Assembly: GCA_012932865.1 (NCBI GenBank)
Contig: SAXG01000001.1
Span: 919,693-983,692, forward strand
From: Amylostereum areolatum
Taxonomy: Eukaryota > Basidiomycota > Agaricomycetes > Russulales > Stereaceae
Length of the DNA stretch: 64,000 bases
Direction: 5' to 3'
The position numbers were made by a program, and so were the translations under genes. The notes under the pieces were generated by a model, which had not been told where the DNA came from, ran no database searches, and was given only the letters and a program-made list of their open reading frames with translations. Shown piece by piece: positions 1 through 14,100 of this stretch (position 1 is its first letter; every line of letters begins with the position of its first letter).

Positions 1-1799
1 GCTTACCCGTCCGTGTCCAAGTATACCCCCACCAACTCCTCAATGTGGTTTTGAAGGCATCGCTTCCCCAGATTTTCCCTCCTGGTTCACTTAGTGCAGT
101 ATGATCACACTCTTTTGCGACTGCAATGAGAAAAGTGGAAGTGAGGAAGCTCGAGGAAGCGCGGTCGTGATTGAACATTACTATGGTTGTGTGAAAGTAA
201 AAGAAGACTACTACATGGCTACTGTACATAGCTACATACGGGATACACAAATACACAAAGGCAAACCAACGATGCAGTCTGAGAACGGATCCGAGTGCAT
301 ATCTTTACAGACACAACCAATAACGAGCTTGAGTACGGTCTGTCACTCGATAGAGCGGAGGGGACTCACTCTTTGGTTCGAATTTTGAACTCGGGTGTTG
401 CTATATGCGCTGAGACTGAGGAGGGCGCCGAGACCGAGAGCAGGGTGCCAGGACCAAGATGAACAGGTCGGTGAAAGCTCCCAAGCTTAAGCCCCAAGTT
501 CAAGCTTCAAGCTTCAAGTCCGAGTCCCAAGTCCCAAGTCGTCGGCTAGAGTGGGTGCGCAGAATTTAACTCCATGCATCGACCGCTAGGTCGATGCATG
601 CAGGCAAAAAGGCACTCCGAGTCTTTGGGCGCATGGCCGCTGGTGACCCAAACCAACGAGTAAACGCGGTGGCGAAGGTGAACGAGGGGGCGAGGGCGGA
701 ATGGCGAGGGCGAGGGCGACGTCATGGATTATCGAGGTCGAGGTCGTGTCGGTGTCGGTGTCGGTGTCGATGGTGTCGGCAGAGACGGGGTCGACGAAGA
801 TTGTCGGGGTCGGGGTCGTCAAGTGGGGTCCGCCAGATAGGCAGTAGAGTGATGGCGAAGAAAGGAAAGAAGCCAAGAGAGCATAGGTGTCGAGGTGCGT
901 CGATGACTCCAGCGGCGGAAGGGGCGAAGACCAGCCACAGAAAAGTCGACGAAGGCGAGGGATGTCGAGCAGATGGGGGGGGAGAGAGACCTGTGAAGGA
1001 TGGATTCACTGGTGAGGCTGGGGTGTTTTTATACGTATCCTGGCGGGAGAATGTGGTCGTGTTTGTGCAGACCTTCGCGACCATCTGCCCGGTGGAATAC
1101 AAGAGTCTCAGCCGGACGGTTTCCGATCGAGGCTACCGTGGATCGATGTATTCCAGCGGTGGCGACAGTCGGCTGAGACTTGAATGCCATCCCGCCGAAC
1201 CATGGACAGGTAACGAAGTAGCCCCTCGCACGGGCACGCTGAAGCAGGGAAGGAGGCGCGTGAAGACCAGACTGGATATATAGTTGTACACTCGGAAGCC
1301 AGCCCGGGGGATGTTGGGTGGCAGGTCAAGTCCCTTCAAACGTCGACATAGCAGATGCATAGCAGCTAGTTGGACTTGGCGGCCATCTTCATTATTCCAT
1401 CCGGGTTTTCGTCCACAAGTCAGACAAATGATCCAAAGCGCGAAAGCCGAGCTGCTGGCAGTGTCAATTCTTTCGACTATCTGAAGGCGGCGTGGCGATG
1501 CTGGAACATACAGTGTAGCTTTGGAGAGAGATAGGTTGAAGCCGCGGGTGCGATTTGAGCGGTCGAAGTAGGTTGCATGTGCGCAATCATATGCAAGTTC
1601 GCCGCACGATCGACATGTCGGGATATTCAACCTGGATGACATCAGTCCAACGCACGATGCGTTCCAGCACATGAGACAACTTCTCTAAGACTTCACCCAA
1701 GTCTCGAGCTTCAAGATCTGGTCATTCGACGGAAAGTCAGGATTGAAAATTTCATAGCCAATCCACCAAGCAAACCAAACATGTCGGGGCCTTCCCCGC
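1..1799. other. Intergenic region with dispersed repeat, no gene supported
   Basis: No gene is supported here. Most of the interval (about 265-1205) is one copy of a dispersed repeat described separately. Positions 480-545 hold short direct repeats around CAAGTCC and CAAGCTTC. Positions 740-770 hold a GTCGGT hexamer run. A 229-codon open frame at 594-1283 exists only because the strand is G-rich and poor in stops; it is broken in the second repeat copy, so I do not call it a gene. Confidence 0.6.
265..1205 (+). repeat. Dispersed repeat copy A (inverted relative to copy B)
   Basis: This stretch matches the reverse complement of about 32935-33965 over nearly its whole length. Clear blocks are GATGCAG-CTGAGAACGG near 270-290, the segment reading ACAGACACAACCAATAACGAG near 308, CAAAGACTTGGAG-type sequence near 610, and GTGGAATACAAGAGTCTCAGC near 1091. 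Similarity is high at both ends and patchier in the GC-rich centre. There is no clear target-site duplication or long terminal repeat structure, so element class is unknown: a solo LTR, a degraded non-autonomous transposon or a segmental duplication are all possible. Confidence 0.75.
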
Positions 1800-2637
1800 T
1801 TAACACAAACACGGCAGATGCAGCGATATCATCCCGCAAGTCTCCCCGCTCGGCACATCGTTCGCCTCCTGCAAGTACACAGTCCAAAAGTCCGCGTCCG
1901 CGGTTGGACATGCGAGGAAGTTAAGCTGCCGCGGGTCCGTCGTGATGATCGTGTCGCCCTCGAGACCCCAGTCTGTCGTTGTCGCCGTGGCATCCAAGGT
2001 GAGAGGTTTGTACGTCTCACTGGCGGACTCGTCGACGTTGAGGTATAGCGTCGATCCCGTCAACGCCGTTCAAGGAGAGGGAGCCTGAGATGGTGAAGTA
2101 ACCTCCGGTGTCTTCGGGGCCAAGGACGGGTGTTCCATCTGTAGCATACGATCAGCTTGGGCCTTGAGCAGAACATATCGACGAGTGACTGACTGTTATT
2201 CTGGAGATAAAGGTGGAATACCGGATCTTGGTCGGATCGAATCTGCGTGCCCGTGGGGGTGGGGGCAGCAATGGTCGTTGTAGGGGCATTTGTAGCAGAT
2301 CCAGAGACTATGGCCGTCGTTGTTGGAGCCGGAGCCGGGGTGTTCGATGCCGTGCCAGGAAGACACTGCGAGTAGTCTAATAACTCGGATATTGAGGTAT
2401 GTTGGGATGGGAAGGACACAAAATACTCACATTCGTTGCTGACGGTACACGTATACCCAGGCACGCATGTAGTCGAGCCCGCCCTGTTATAGACACAAGG
2501 TCGTGCAGCCAGATATTTCACGCGTACTTAGATGGATGTGGGACATACCAGCCAATACCGCCGCATTGACCCCATGCAGATGACTGCGCCGTCACTGAAA
2601 CCGCGAAGTATACGAGACAAGCCAAGGTGTACTTCAT
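1800..2637 (-). CDS. Secreted CBM1 (fungal cellulose-binding) protein
   Basis: A secreted protein with an N-terminal fungal cellulose-binding module. I read exons 2637-2549, 2483-2431, 2376-2194 and 2138-1800, all with GT-AG introns. An 18-residue signal peptide ending at TAQ is followed by the CBM1 signature (WGQCGGIGW, then STTCVPGYTCTVSNEYYSQC), with the conserved cysteines and aromatic residues present. A Thr/Pro/Ala-rich linker leads to a C-terminal domain of about 120 residues ending HLPCLC, which I recognise only as a basidiomycete extracellular domain without known activity. The exons sum to 664 nt, 3n+1. The frame changes between LSLNGVDG and STLYLNVD at the GGG run at 2056-2058; dropping one G gives DGSTLYL. 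The function is probably attachment to or sensing of cellulose, not hydrolysis. Confidence 0.85.
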
Positions 2638-3106
2638 GCTTGTAGTCTGCGGATAGATACACGGGTAATCCGGGTTGCATTGGCTTGCCTTTTTATCCAT
2701 GGATGAACCTCGCATCCTTCGGAGGGCGGGCGAACCACGGATTTGGGGAGAGTTCCTAAAGATGGAGTATCCTCGGCTGCGAAGTTCAGTGGACTCGAGT
2801 GCCATCAGCTGGTGTAGGGGTCAAGGATGGACAACACTATGAACGGGACGTTGACGGAGGTGCTTCGGAGGCTAGAGTCGATCAGCATGCTGCAACCATG
2901 CAGATGCTTAACGCTCACCGTTTACCCACCACCCTTCGAGGCTTCGAGGGCATGCCGAAATTGCGAGCCATGGTGTAGGAGTCTTGCTCATCCCAGGCAA
3001 TCCGAAAAAGAGATAATACATTATAACGGTTGTAGTTAGATCTGGATACAATACACACATCAAGAAAGCCAAACGATAACAAACCATGAAACAGGCATCC
3101 TCAGAG
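2638..3106. other. Intergenic, upstream of the CBM1 gene
   Basis: This is the promoter side of the CBM1 gene and the 3' side of the F-box gene. On the minus strand a TATA-like GATAAAAA lies near 2690-2697, about 55 bp upstream of the CBM1 start. I see no gene in it. Confidence 0.5.
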
Positions 3107-5029
3107 TCAGATTGTCAAACAGCCACCCACTGCCGCCACAAGTAATGCAATGCAGAAGCAAATTAGACGCATCTCCTGGCCTGCCGCTGTCCCGTCGAGG
3201 AACAACGAGGCAAATCCGCCCCTGCGCGTGCCAGGATAGCCTGCCGGACGTAGGTCAACGATAGAGCGGCGTGCAGCGCCAGATTTCCACCAACGACCAC
3301 CGCGCCGATACTCTTGAACGTACAAGGACAGCGGCAATCCATGCTGATCTGTGAGTAGCTCAAAGGTGGCGGAATGTAGCACATCCGGCTTGTCAACGCG
3401 AGTGGGTGGGGCCGGCCTGCGCTCAAGAAACTCGATCTTGAACGTGTTTAAACGAGGGTTTGTGCGCGCCAGGCGCGTGCCACAGGCGGCAAGGTTCTCC
3501 TCTGAGCGTGATCGAACAATGCGGACGTTAAGCGTCCGGAGTTTGCTAAGAGGCCGAACGGCACGACAGAAGGTCTCCTGCAAGCGATGGACAGTGGTCA
3601 GCTGGGGGTGGCAGCGCTTCAAGGAGACGGATCTCACAAACGTGAATGAGGGCCTGCAGGCACATGTGAAATCGAAGTGTTGCAGGTATGGGCAGGCGGA
3701 CGCGATAGAACGAACGATCCCGCCGTTGTCGTACCCATGTAATAGCGTGAACTGAAATGACGAGTGACGACAAGTTCGACAGCGCGCAAAGCGTGCCCGA
3801 GACGCTCAGCGGAGTGCTTTCTCGCAATAGAATGGCGTCCGGAACGAAAAGCGTCTTGATGTGGTCCTTGTGCTGAAACGACTGCAACTGTTCCAACGAA
3901 CCGCCGAACTCCGTGACCTTTTCAAGAGCATCCGAGCGCACATCTTGAAGAATAGAAGGGGCGCCGACGCTAGGCTGATGACCCTGCAGATGGAGGACTT
4001 GGAGTTCTCTGTGGTCATTGAGAAAGGCGATGAAAGAGCGCTTCGCCGCCTGGTTGATACTTGTGTGCCAGTCCATTACAACGTCGCCTAGAATGAGCTT
4101 GCGGAGGGATGGCCAGCGACCACGGATCATGCGATGCGCATCGACAGGCTCGCGAGGGGAGTAGCCGTCTACGACAAGCTCTTGGAGGTTGGGACATCGT
4201 TTGATGAGCATATCCCAAAGTCTATGGTATCCAGGAATAGCCTCTTCTAAGTCACGCTGCTCAGCAAATGACCAGACGACACGAGTCAGAACACGCACCT
4301 CGTGAGACTCCGTCGTACTGCCAGTAGAACCCGCTCTTGAATGTCATAGAGAATCCATGAAGGCCCACGAAGTCGAACAACTATCCGACACGTTAGTGGA
4401 TGGTCATCGAGAGCGTTTCGAGATACGCACATGGCTATTGGGGGACGTAAGGATCGATCCGAGACTGACCGCAACGTATTTGAGCGAGGGACAGCTGCGC
4501 ATCGTCGTTCAGGATGGCGAAGGTTACCAGCGAGAAGAGGACTACTCACAACACGCGGAGGGCAAACCACATGTCGTCGTACGGAGGCAACTCTTCACCA
4601 TCCCATATGAATCTCTGAAGGACTTCAAGTCGTGACGCGGCACGACGTACGGCTGCAGACACAGCGTACCCATCGGCAAGAACGGCTCTGCCCCACACTG
4701 GTCGAGTCCCGAGCCCTATCGGATGGTTGTCCGGGACGACGCAGAGCGAGCGGACATGACGGGCGCGATCTGGGCGCATCGAAAGCATTTCCAAGGTGCG
4801 AAGACACTGGGAGGCGCCTCGGAGGTTAACATTTGTGTAAAGGGCGGGGGCGACGTCCTGGAAGATGCGCGCCGACTGCATGCAGAGAAGGAAGAGCCCT
4901 ACGTCATTGAGCGATGCCTTGAGCGGGGAACAATCAGGAACTTGCCGTGAGACTGAGATGGAGAACCTCGGTGGGTAGGGAAAGATAACTGGCGATTTCA
5001 AGAAGAATGTCGGCGGGAAGAACGAGCAT
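3107..5029 (-). CDS. F-box-like protein with C-terminal membrane segment
   Basis: A member of a large agaricomycete F-box family, presumably a substrate receptor for an SCF ubiquitin ligase. I read exons 5029-4946, 4875-4550, 4494-4431, 4380-4299, 4246-3638 and 3577-3107. The F-box-like segment is at the start (LPADILLEIASYLSLPTEVL). It is followed by leucine-rich sequence (RHVRSLCVVP, RLWDMLIKRCPNLQELVVDG) and, at the C terminus, a hydrophobic segment after GQEMR that could be a membrane anchor. Intron 1 appears to be GC-AG (ACG|GCAAGT to GCAG|TCG, 70 nt). Exons sum to 1636 nt, 3n+1. The frame slips near 3753-3757 within LVIS/FTLLHGYDNGG; shortening the run of three T on the coding strand by one restores it. 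A 52-nt intron with a weak GTCTCG donor would also restore it but would delete conserved sequence. Confidence 0.75.
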
Positions 5030-5447
5030 CGCGGTCAGAGCGTAAGAGAGGAGGACTGCGCGGAGTGCGAGACAGTTTCGTTGAACGGGTTTGTGGCTGA
5101 CACATGATCCAATCTCCGTCCGCTCTCCGTCCATAGCCGAGCTGGGAATTTTGACCACTCCGCTGAGTCCGCTCTGCTCGCCACTGCTTCAGCTCGCAAA
5201 CTTCATTTGTCAACTTGGGTTTACACTCGCGAACGCGGCCTCTATTACAGTATATGCTAGATGATACAGGCATGCATATGAATACACTGTGCCATACACC
5301 CCAGACAAGCAGATCAGATGCTCCCCACAAGCACAGTCGTCGCGCTCAATACCTGTACATGCGGACACGGACATACCGCGAGTTCGTGGGCAAGGTAGCA
5401 GAAGCGAAGAAATACAGCGTCCGATATAGTCGTTGCAAGACGTAAAA
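5030..5447. other. Intergenic between F-box and PRMT1 genes
   Basis: This region holds the 5' flank of the F-box gene and the 3' flank of the methyltransferase gene. I see no coding or repeat signal. Confidence 0.5.
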
Positions 5448-6930
<1,483 letters not shown>

Positions 6931-7313
6931 CGCAGCTCTTCAGCCCCTGTGGGTAATATTTGAGAGAGATGGGATAGTGGGAGAGGGCGACAAAGGCCAA
7001 CTCGTACGATGCAGACTTGGAAGAAAGAAAGAAAAGAAAAGAAAAAAGTGCAATAAGAATCACGTGATGCATAGGATGTTGGACGCGGGCGGCGGGCCGG
7101 CGCAGTGGGGCTGCGTCGTCAATAGTGCGCAGCCTTCCAGCATCCGGCTTCAAGTTCCTATCTTCGTCCACCACAGTCCCTCTGTCATTTTCGTTCGCAA
7201 GGTATGTGCTGGGCTTCAGCCCTCTTACCTGTCTTGACTCACTGGCTGCGCACAAGCCGACGTTTATAAACCCCCTACCCTACTCATTCTACCAAAGTAA
7301 ATCGGACCAAGCC

Positions 7314-7910
7314 ATGGTGCAGGTGCGTTGCAGTGCATATTCCTTGATGCTCTCTTTTCATCTAACTGTTCTTCAGTCACCATCGATGGAGAGCCCCCCT
7401 ACTTACGAGTCCGCCATGGAGGGTACATGTGCGCTTTCAATCTTCTCCTCCGGTTGGAACCTAACTCGGTCTTTACAGCTGTGCACCACGCCACCGCCGC
7501 CGCCAACTCACCAGAACGGGATACAACGGGAAAGGATACAAAGATGCCTCCACCGATGCCCCCACCCCCTCATTCACCCGCCCTTTATGGTGCAACAATG
7601 TCCACTACCACACCTATCATCTACCACTACCAGCATCCTGTCACAGGCGATCACGTCGCCTCTCTCCTTCCCCCCGACCACCCCCAAATGGTCTGTCTTC
7701 AGCGGGGTTATCACGACACAGAGACGAGGTATGGACTGTTAGGTATGTCAGGATCGGTCCGTCACGGAAATACTTGTGTTGATATACCTCCTGGCAGGTG
7801 TCCTCGCCGCCGTCTTGTGGTTCCCTCTCGGGATCGGCCTCTGTCTCCTTGACAGAAAAGTCCGCTGTCGCAGCTGCGGCGAGCATATCTCCGACGGAAT
7901 ATGTGGCTAG
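7314..7910 (+). CDS. BRI3/LITAF-like zinc-ribbon membrane protein
   Basis: A small membrane-associated protein of the brain protein I3 type. Four exons, 7314-7322, 7377-7422, 7479-7742 and 7798-7910, sum to 432 nt (143 residues) with no break. After the 9-nt first exon comes a Pro-rich N terminus containing SPPTYES, a possible PY motif for a Nedd4/Rsp5-type ligase. The core has TTPIIYHYQHPVTGDHVASL, a short hydrophobic stretch (VLAAVLWFPLGIGLCLL) and a terminal CRSCGEHISDGICG with Cys pairs as in a zinc ribbon. Related proteins sit on endosomal or lysosomal membranes; that location is inferred. It shares a 383-bp divergent promoter with the PRMT1 gene. Confidence 0.82.
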
Positions 7911-10900
7911 CCGTTTGATCGCCTGTTCTCCTGTTTTTGGACTCGTCTGACACGAAGACTGTATCTTTCGCCGTGACCTCGTCATCCCTTCTGTATCCAT
8001 CTATTTTCTGTTTCCTTGTGTACTGTACCTGCGCCTATCATGGGCGCAATTCATACATGACCCCGGACGTCGCTTGTACTCTACCTTACCATATCCCTGG
8101 AATTACAATCAGTCGAATATTGCGTATTGGGAAGAATGCTGGCCATGTGTAGTCTCCCCGAAGGCAGAGGGGGAAACCTTGTTAACTGTAACAAGTCCAG
8201 AATACTTGTAAGGTTTCGCAGACGTATCGGGCGGGGATATGAGCGGTGTATGCTTCAAAAGCTCGTGGTGTTGGTAACTTGACGGAAGTGTTATGTCACG
8301 TCGTGGTATTTATTGGACCAGTGAAGATCTATATCGAGTCTTGAACGAACATCGATGAGACTACTTACTCCAGGGAAAGGCATCTACGGTCGCTGCTAAT
8401 AAGTCTGCGCCTTTCCCGAAACGCGGGGAAGTTGGAACAGAAGCTCGTCGAGGCCACATGTTGTAATGGTTTCGCATGCACTCCGGTCATTTGTGGCCAA
8501 AACGCGTTTCGACAAGTGCAGTCTTACACGGGGTAAGGGAGAAGCCGTATAAATTGACTGAATCTGTGCCCCCAAGGATACGGTACCGGAAGTTTTCTAC
8601 AGCGCACTCGCGTCCGACGTATGGCGTACCGTAGGGGTGTCATCGTGCAAAGTATAGGGCGCGAACCGAGATGAACGATGCGATTCGATAAATGTAGCCG
8701 AGGCCATAGAATTCACAGGGCAAAAAATGGAGAAGGGGGACAGAAAGGGGGTGCTGGCTGGGTCCGCGTGGTGGATGTTTAAGGAGGAGGTAGTGTCATC
8801 GGATGTGCAGGGTGGGTTATCGCGTATCGGTTTGAGCGGCACGCGCATGCCTTAGACTCTTTCATGCACCAGAGATCTGGCTGCGAGCGGCAATGCGCGA
8901 GCTGCAGATAGGAGAAAGAGCCACGTACGCGTTTCAGCCTGGTGGAGGAGGGTAATGACGGAAAGGCGCACCCTAAGCTCGGCCACGCTACTTGCTTCCT
9001 TTCACCCCCTTTTTCACAGATCATGTATTGCTATAGGTTGAACCTTCACGAGGAAGGTAGTCCACGGCGCCTGTGTGTGAGACAAATGCGGTACCCTAAG
9101 TATAAGGATGGGTGTCGGTCAACGGCTCGATAAAGGGCGTGACGACCAGGCTTCGAAGGTCAGAACAGTACGGCGGCGCATACTTGGCCGTCGGTCCTTA
9201 CATGGCAGATTCCTCGCTATTCCCCGCTGGGTTCGACCTACTTAAAATTCCAGCCTGAGAATGAGTAATAATTATCTGTGTCTCGGAATATGAGTCGCAG
9301 TCAGGGGATCCGAGAGGAGAGAAAAAGAGTAATACCACTGACCGCGCAATTACGCCAGTACAGAGTTGGAGAGCGTTCGTTTGACAGACGCTCACGCCAC
9401 CGACTCGGCCTGTGCCTGACCCCGAAGTATCCTGGCGGGTGACGCGGTGACGCACTGACCAGACAAATGCCAACCTATCCTGAGTGGAACTTGGGAAGAC
9501 CTTGTACAAATTAGATCCCGACGGTGAGCGAGCACCTATTTCATCTCGACAGAATTTCTTCTGGCTGGGTTTTTACTCACACGCAAAAAAATGAGTCAAG
9601 ACTACGTATCTGAACATCACGTATCCACGCAGTCAGCAGGTCTGTAGAACGGTTCAAGTTTGCCGAGACGTTCACTCGGGACTCACAAGCTCTTTATGGA
9701 AAGTGGCCGAGAACGATTCGGAAGCTTGAAGCTCGTTTCAGCTCGCTGTTATTTGGCGACTGTGTGGAGCAGAAAACCCACCAATATACCCGAAGGGGAT
9801 GACATATACGACCCGTGGGTCGCACCGTCAGCCTAGATATATGGTCCATTTGCTCATCCTTCGAGACCTAGAGCGAGCCAGCACTTTGGCCAACGCGCGA
9901 GGCCCCTAGCTTCACGGGCATATCTAAGAGGCGAGAAAAAAAAGTACTTCGCACTTATCGATCGGCCTCGGTGGATGTGTATCAGCCGCCTGCTTACCGG
10001 GTGTGAGGGTTGAGATGTTAGCGGTGTACTCTGTACGACCTGCCTGTGAAGCTTGTGCGGGATGAGCCACGCTTGTTCATTTTAGCTAGAAGAACACGAG
10101 ATGCAGAGCAAATTGAAGGCAGGGCGCGAAGAAAAATGTTTGTGAGTACGTAGACGTTCCCTCAAGAGATAAGACGTACAATGAACCACTATTGAATAAC
10201 GAAAGACCCCAGTTCCGGTTTCCTGTCTCGCGTCTTGCCATCGGCCTCGTGTCGAGCGCGTGCGCGTGCGTCTACGGTTGTCGGGAAGGCGGGAAGGGAG
10301 AATATAGCCGAGGTGATCGAGGGTTGAGGCGACGACTTTGTAGATGCTGGAGCATATTTTGGGGGCGTATGAGTCCTCCGTGGCGCGTAAAATCTCGTCT
10401 TTGCGAGGTTGACCGAGAATGCTTACCTCTAGGCACCCAATCGTTCATAAAATTCACTAAATGAGCTGTGGGTCCGAGACTCCGAGGTCAACAGGTGCCG
10501 AGCGTTCGCGACGAGCGAAGACCGCCAGAACAATTGAGATGGTTGAAGGCAGTGGTGATGATCTGAAGACCGGAAAGAATGATTCCGGGCAGGTGATATC
10601 CTGGCAGCCTGGCGAGATAGATCGAGGGGCAGTTGGTCTCTCTAGCAGCAGTGGCGGCTACAAATGGTTTATGTGGTTAGAACGATCGAGCGGAGTGGTT
10701 TTCACATTTCCGCGCAGCGATTGGAACCGTGTCCACGGAGGTCGACGAAGGGTGTTGGCAGCGGCTGCAGGAAAGAGCGCCCAAGAAAGTTAGAATAGAA
10801 GTCGAACGAACGAACGAACGAACGAACGAACCTAGTCCTCGATTTGGGAAATTCAAAGTCAGCGGAAGAAGGGAGGATGGACTGACGAGGGGGGCGGCCG

Positions 10901-11138
10901 CCGGCCGGGACAGGGCGAGATTTGCGGTGACGGAGAGCGGAACTGCGGAACGGGACGCACAACGTGGCGGCCACGCGCTGCCGGGATTACCGCATTTTGA
11001 ACAAGGAGAGGGTCACGTGAGAGAGAGGGAGCACTGGCGCCGCCGCTGCGTTTCTGACCATTGAATCCCGTCCAGTTCTCGTCCTCGTCCCCGTCTCCGT
11101 CCCCCTTCCTTTCCTTTTTCCAACTACTCCCCTTGCTC
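7911..11138. other. 3.2-kb stretch without a recognisable gene
   Basis: Short open frames occur on both strands, but none shows coding-like codon use, splice-linked continuation or a family motif. The only repeat I see is a tetranucleotide microsatellite near 10803-10830. The end of the interval (about 11050-11138) is a pyrimidine-rich leader, as in many fungal promoters. A fast-evolving gene or noncoding RNA cannot be excluded. Confidence 0.5.
10803..10830. repeat. (CGAA)7 microsatellite
   Basis: About seven perfect tandem copies of CGAA, in the region upstream of the large disordered-protein gene. Confidence 0.9.
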
Positions 11139-14100
11139 ATGCCTCACAGTAAGCGTGCAAGTCGCTCTTTCTTCGATCTCTTTTCTGTTTCTCCCCACAA
11201 CATCCCCCCCGTAGACGTCCCTGCCCCGCAGTCTCCGACTCCCGCTCAGCCTCTTCCCCTTTATCCTCCCCGTCGAACTCCCCTCGCTCCGATAGCACAA
11301 CAAGCTCTCCCGCCCGTTTCCACCGCAATGCCCCCCACCTCTTCCACACAATCTTCTGCTTTCCCTGGACCCGATGCGGATCCCTATCTAGCCAAGTCCA
11401 AGGCCGGCAGACGGTCGTCGCATACCAGCGACGATTCGTTCGGCAGTGTAGCCACCCAGAGGAGAAAGTCTCAGTGAGTACCTCGCCCCTTTTCTACCGT
11501 TGGATTTCCATCTTTTGTTGCCCACGTCGTGTGGTCTTCTTCCCTCGGCCTTCCAGCGGAGGATCGACCATGGGGCGCGGATTTATCCCCCCCCCTTTTC
11601 CATCTACCACCTCAATTCTCCGGGTCTCTTTACAGTCGCGTTCTCTGGGGGGACTCTTACACACGATTGAACGTCTTCCTGTCGGTTGACAGCCATATCA
11701 TTTCATCCGTGCTGGGCCTGCGGGGAGGCTTGATCAGGGGCACGCCTTCATAAGATCTCATGAACCCCTGAACGCGTCCGTTCCGTTCTTCTGTGGCGAC
11801 CGTCCGTGCCGTGCGTATGGCGAAAGCGGTGTCCCGTACCGCACTTTCCGTGAGCCTCGGCAATTTTGTTTTGTTTTTTTCATCTCTCCGGTCTCATGCC
11901 GATTTCCTATGAACTCCCCTTGCCGTAGCCCATCCCCATGCTGCACGTTGTCTTCCTTTTTATTCCACGTTGTTTATCGTTATTTTCGCTCGACCTTTTT
12001 CGGGACCGCTGCTGAAAACTATCTTCAGATCTCACATGACTAACTCAACTCGCCCTCTCCCTTATCCGCCCACAAAACCATCACGCCGGCCCCTGCACGC
12101 ACCCTCGCAGTCTACTTCAAGTTCCACATCTACTCGACGGACATCTCTCCCGACCCTCCACCTCCATCCCCTTTCTACTGCTACCCCCGCTTCGCCCCAC
12201 TCGCCCCTACCGGCCCACGATAACTCGGAAAACGTCAATAACGACGACCTATTCAACTACTCAAGCCTTTCATCATACACATTCGGCGCTGCATCCTCGA
12301 CGTCACGACGGGATTACGAATCAGACAGCCTTTCTCCGTTAACGACATTGTCCGCACCTGCTGATCGTCGGGACCGAGGCGGTGCTGGTGACGATCATAC
12401 CCCAAGACCATCCATCTCTCATCCCCGCAACGACGACGAAGACGACGAGGACGAGGCTCGACGATACAACAGAGCAAAAATGCGCGCTATCGATGACGGC
12501 GGGCGCCGCCCTTCCTTGCCTACCAACTTGCACAGCGGTTCGTCTGGAGACGAAGCCACGTGCCCTTCTCCTGGCCCGTCCTCCACCCGAGACCACTCCA
12601 AGCAGGAATCGCAGACCAGCATTGATATGGATCAAGATCTCAGCCAAGATGCCGGCGTGATTGATACCGACGTCGAATACGAATCCGGATTCGACACGGC
12701 ATCTGTCCATACATTTGGAATGGGGAGGAGGGGTGCCCGAGGGGTAGTGGCCACTCGCGTTTGGGATTTGTCGGATTCAGAGGTCGAATCTGAAGGCGAG
12801 ACTCATATTCCCCGAAGTGCCTCGTCTCATGCGCCTTCGTTTTTTCGCACTCATCCCAGCGACGACGATGGCTCGGGACAAGACTCCGGCGAAGAAAGGC
12901 AAAAAGGCAGCGGCGTTGAAGTACGTCGCGGTAGTCTTCCGGCCGCTATACCTGCCCGCACGCCCACGTCGGCTGGTTTTGCTATCGATGATTTTGACCT
13001 GGCCAGCCGGGATCGCGAAGGTAGCATCGCAACACTTCGTCGGCCTAGTCGCAGCGTCGACGATGAGCTTCGTGCGCTGAACGCAGGGATCACTATCATG
13101 GGCGTCTTGCCTCCCAGTCCCACGGATACGCGTACTGTTGCTCTTGATCGCTCCTCCGGCACCACTGCTCAGGATACGTACGCAGAGCTGGATTTAGCTT
13201 ACATCATGGACGGCATAACAGGCGGTGGACCAGGCTCTCGCCGTTCATCCCTATCATTTGTTCAACCACTCTCGCCACCCCCGAAGGAGAAGGGGAAAGG
13301 GAAGGAGAAAGGAAAGAATAAGAACAAGGATAAGGGCAAAGGAAAGGGGAAGTCGGGTGCGTTCATCGGCTGTTCGTCCTCCGATCCTGTTGCTTAAACA
13401 GTTCACCTATGATGCAGAGTTTGATCCAAACGACTTCGGCTCTCCATCGTCCCTCTTGGATGTCGCCCCGTGGGCGACAGACGTGACGTATCCGCCACGC
13501 CGTCCCAGCACGATCACCATAAGCGGCGATGACACCTTTGCAAAAGGGCTCAGAGAGGCGGATCCGAGTTACACGAACAGCCGGCTAGAGTGGAGCTTCA
13601 TTCGCGACCCTACAACCGGCCCTCTCCCCGATCCCATTCCTGGCGCCAAACCGGCCAAACACGAGATTTGGCGATGCGAGCACATTGGCAAAGTAGTCGT
13701 GGATAGGATTTCTGTACTCACATGTACGTCCATCTCTTGTCGGTTGCCCATCTGACGCTGAATGACCATGAAATCGTTTCACAGCGGACACCACGAGGCC
13801 ACCCCAACAACGCCTTAACGTTGCGCACAAGGTCGATCCGACGTCCATCGGCAACAGACTTGGAGGTCCTGCGTGCATCATTCACAAACATTCGAAAGCG
13901 ACGGCCTTTTCGATCTTCCGAAGTTATGGGCTCCTCGACCATCGTCGCGCCAAGAACCCCAACGATCCATCGCATATCGCCCACATGACATTGCCTACTT
14001 CAAACAGCTTCTTGTTGGCTCCGAAGAAAGTACAAGAACAGTACACGAACACGAAATCAACGAAGATGTTGAGCACACATGGCCTGTTGGAGGACAAGAA

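Noticed and set aside
594..1283. 229-codon open frame inside repeat copy A
   Set aside because: G-rich low-complexity Arg/Gly translation; the frame is broken in the matching copy B, so it is not conserved as protein.
10192..10464. 90-codon plus-strand frame
   Set aside because: No motif, no promoter or splice support; similar frames occur by chance in this GC-rich DNA.
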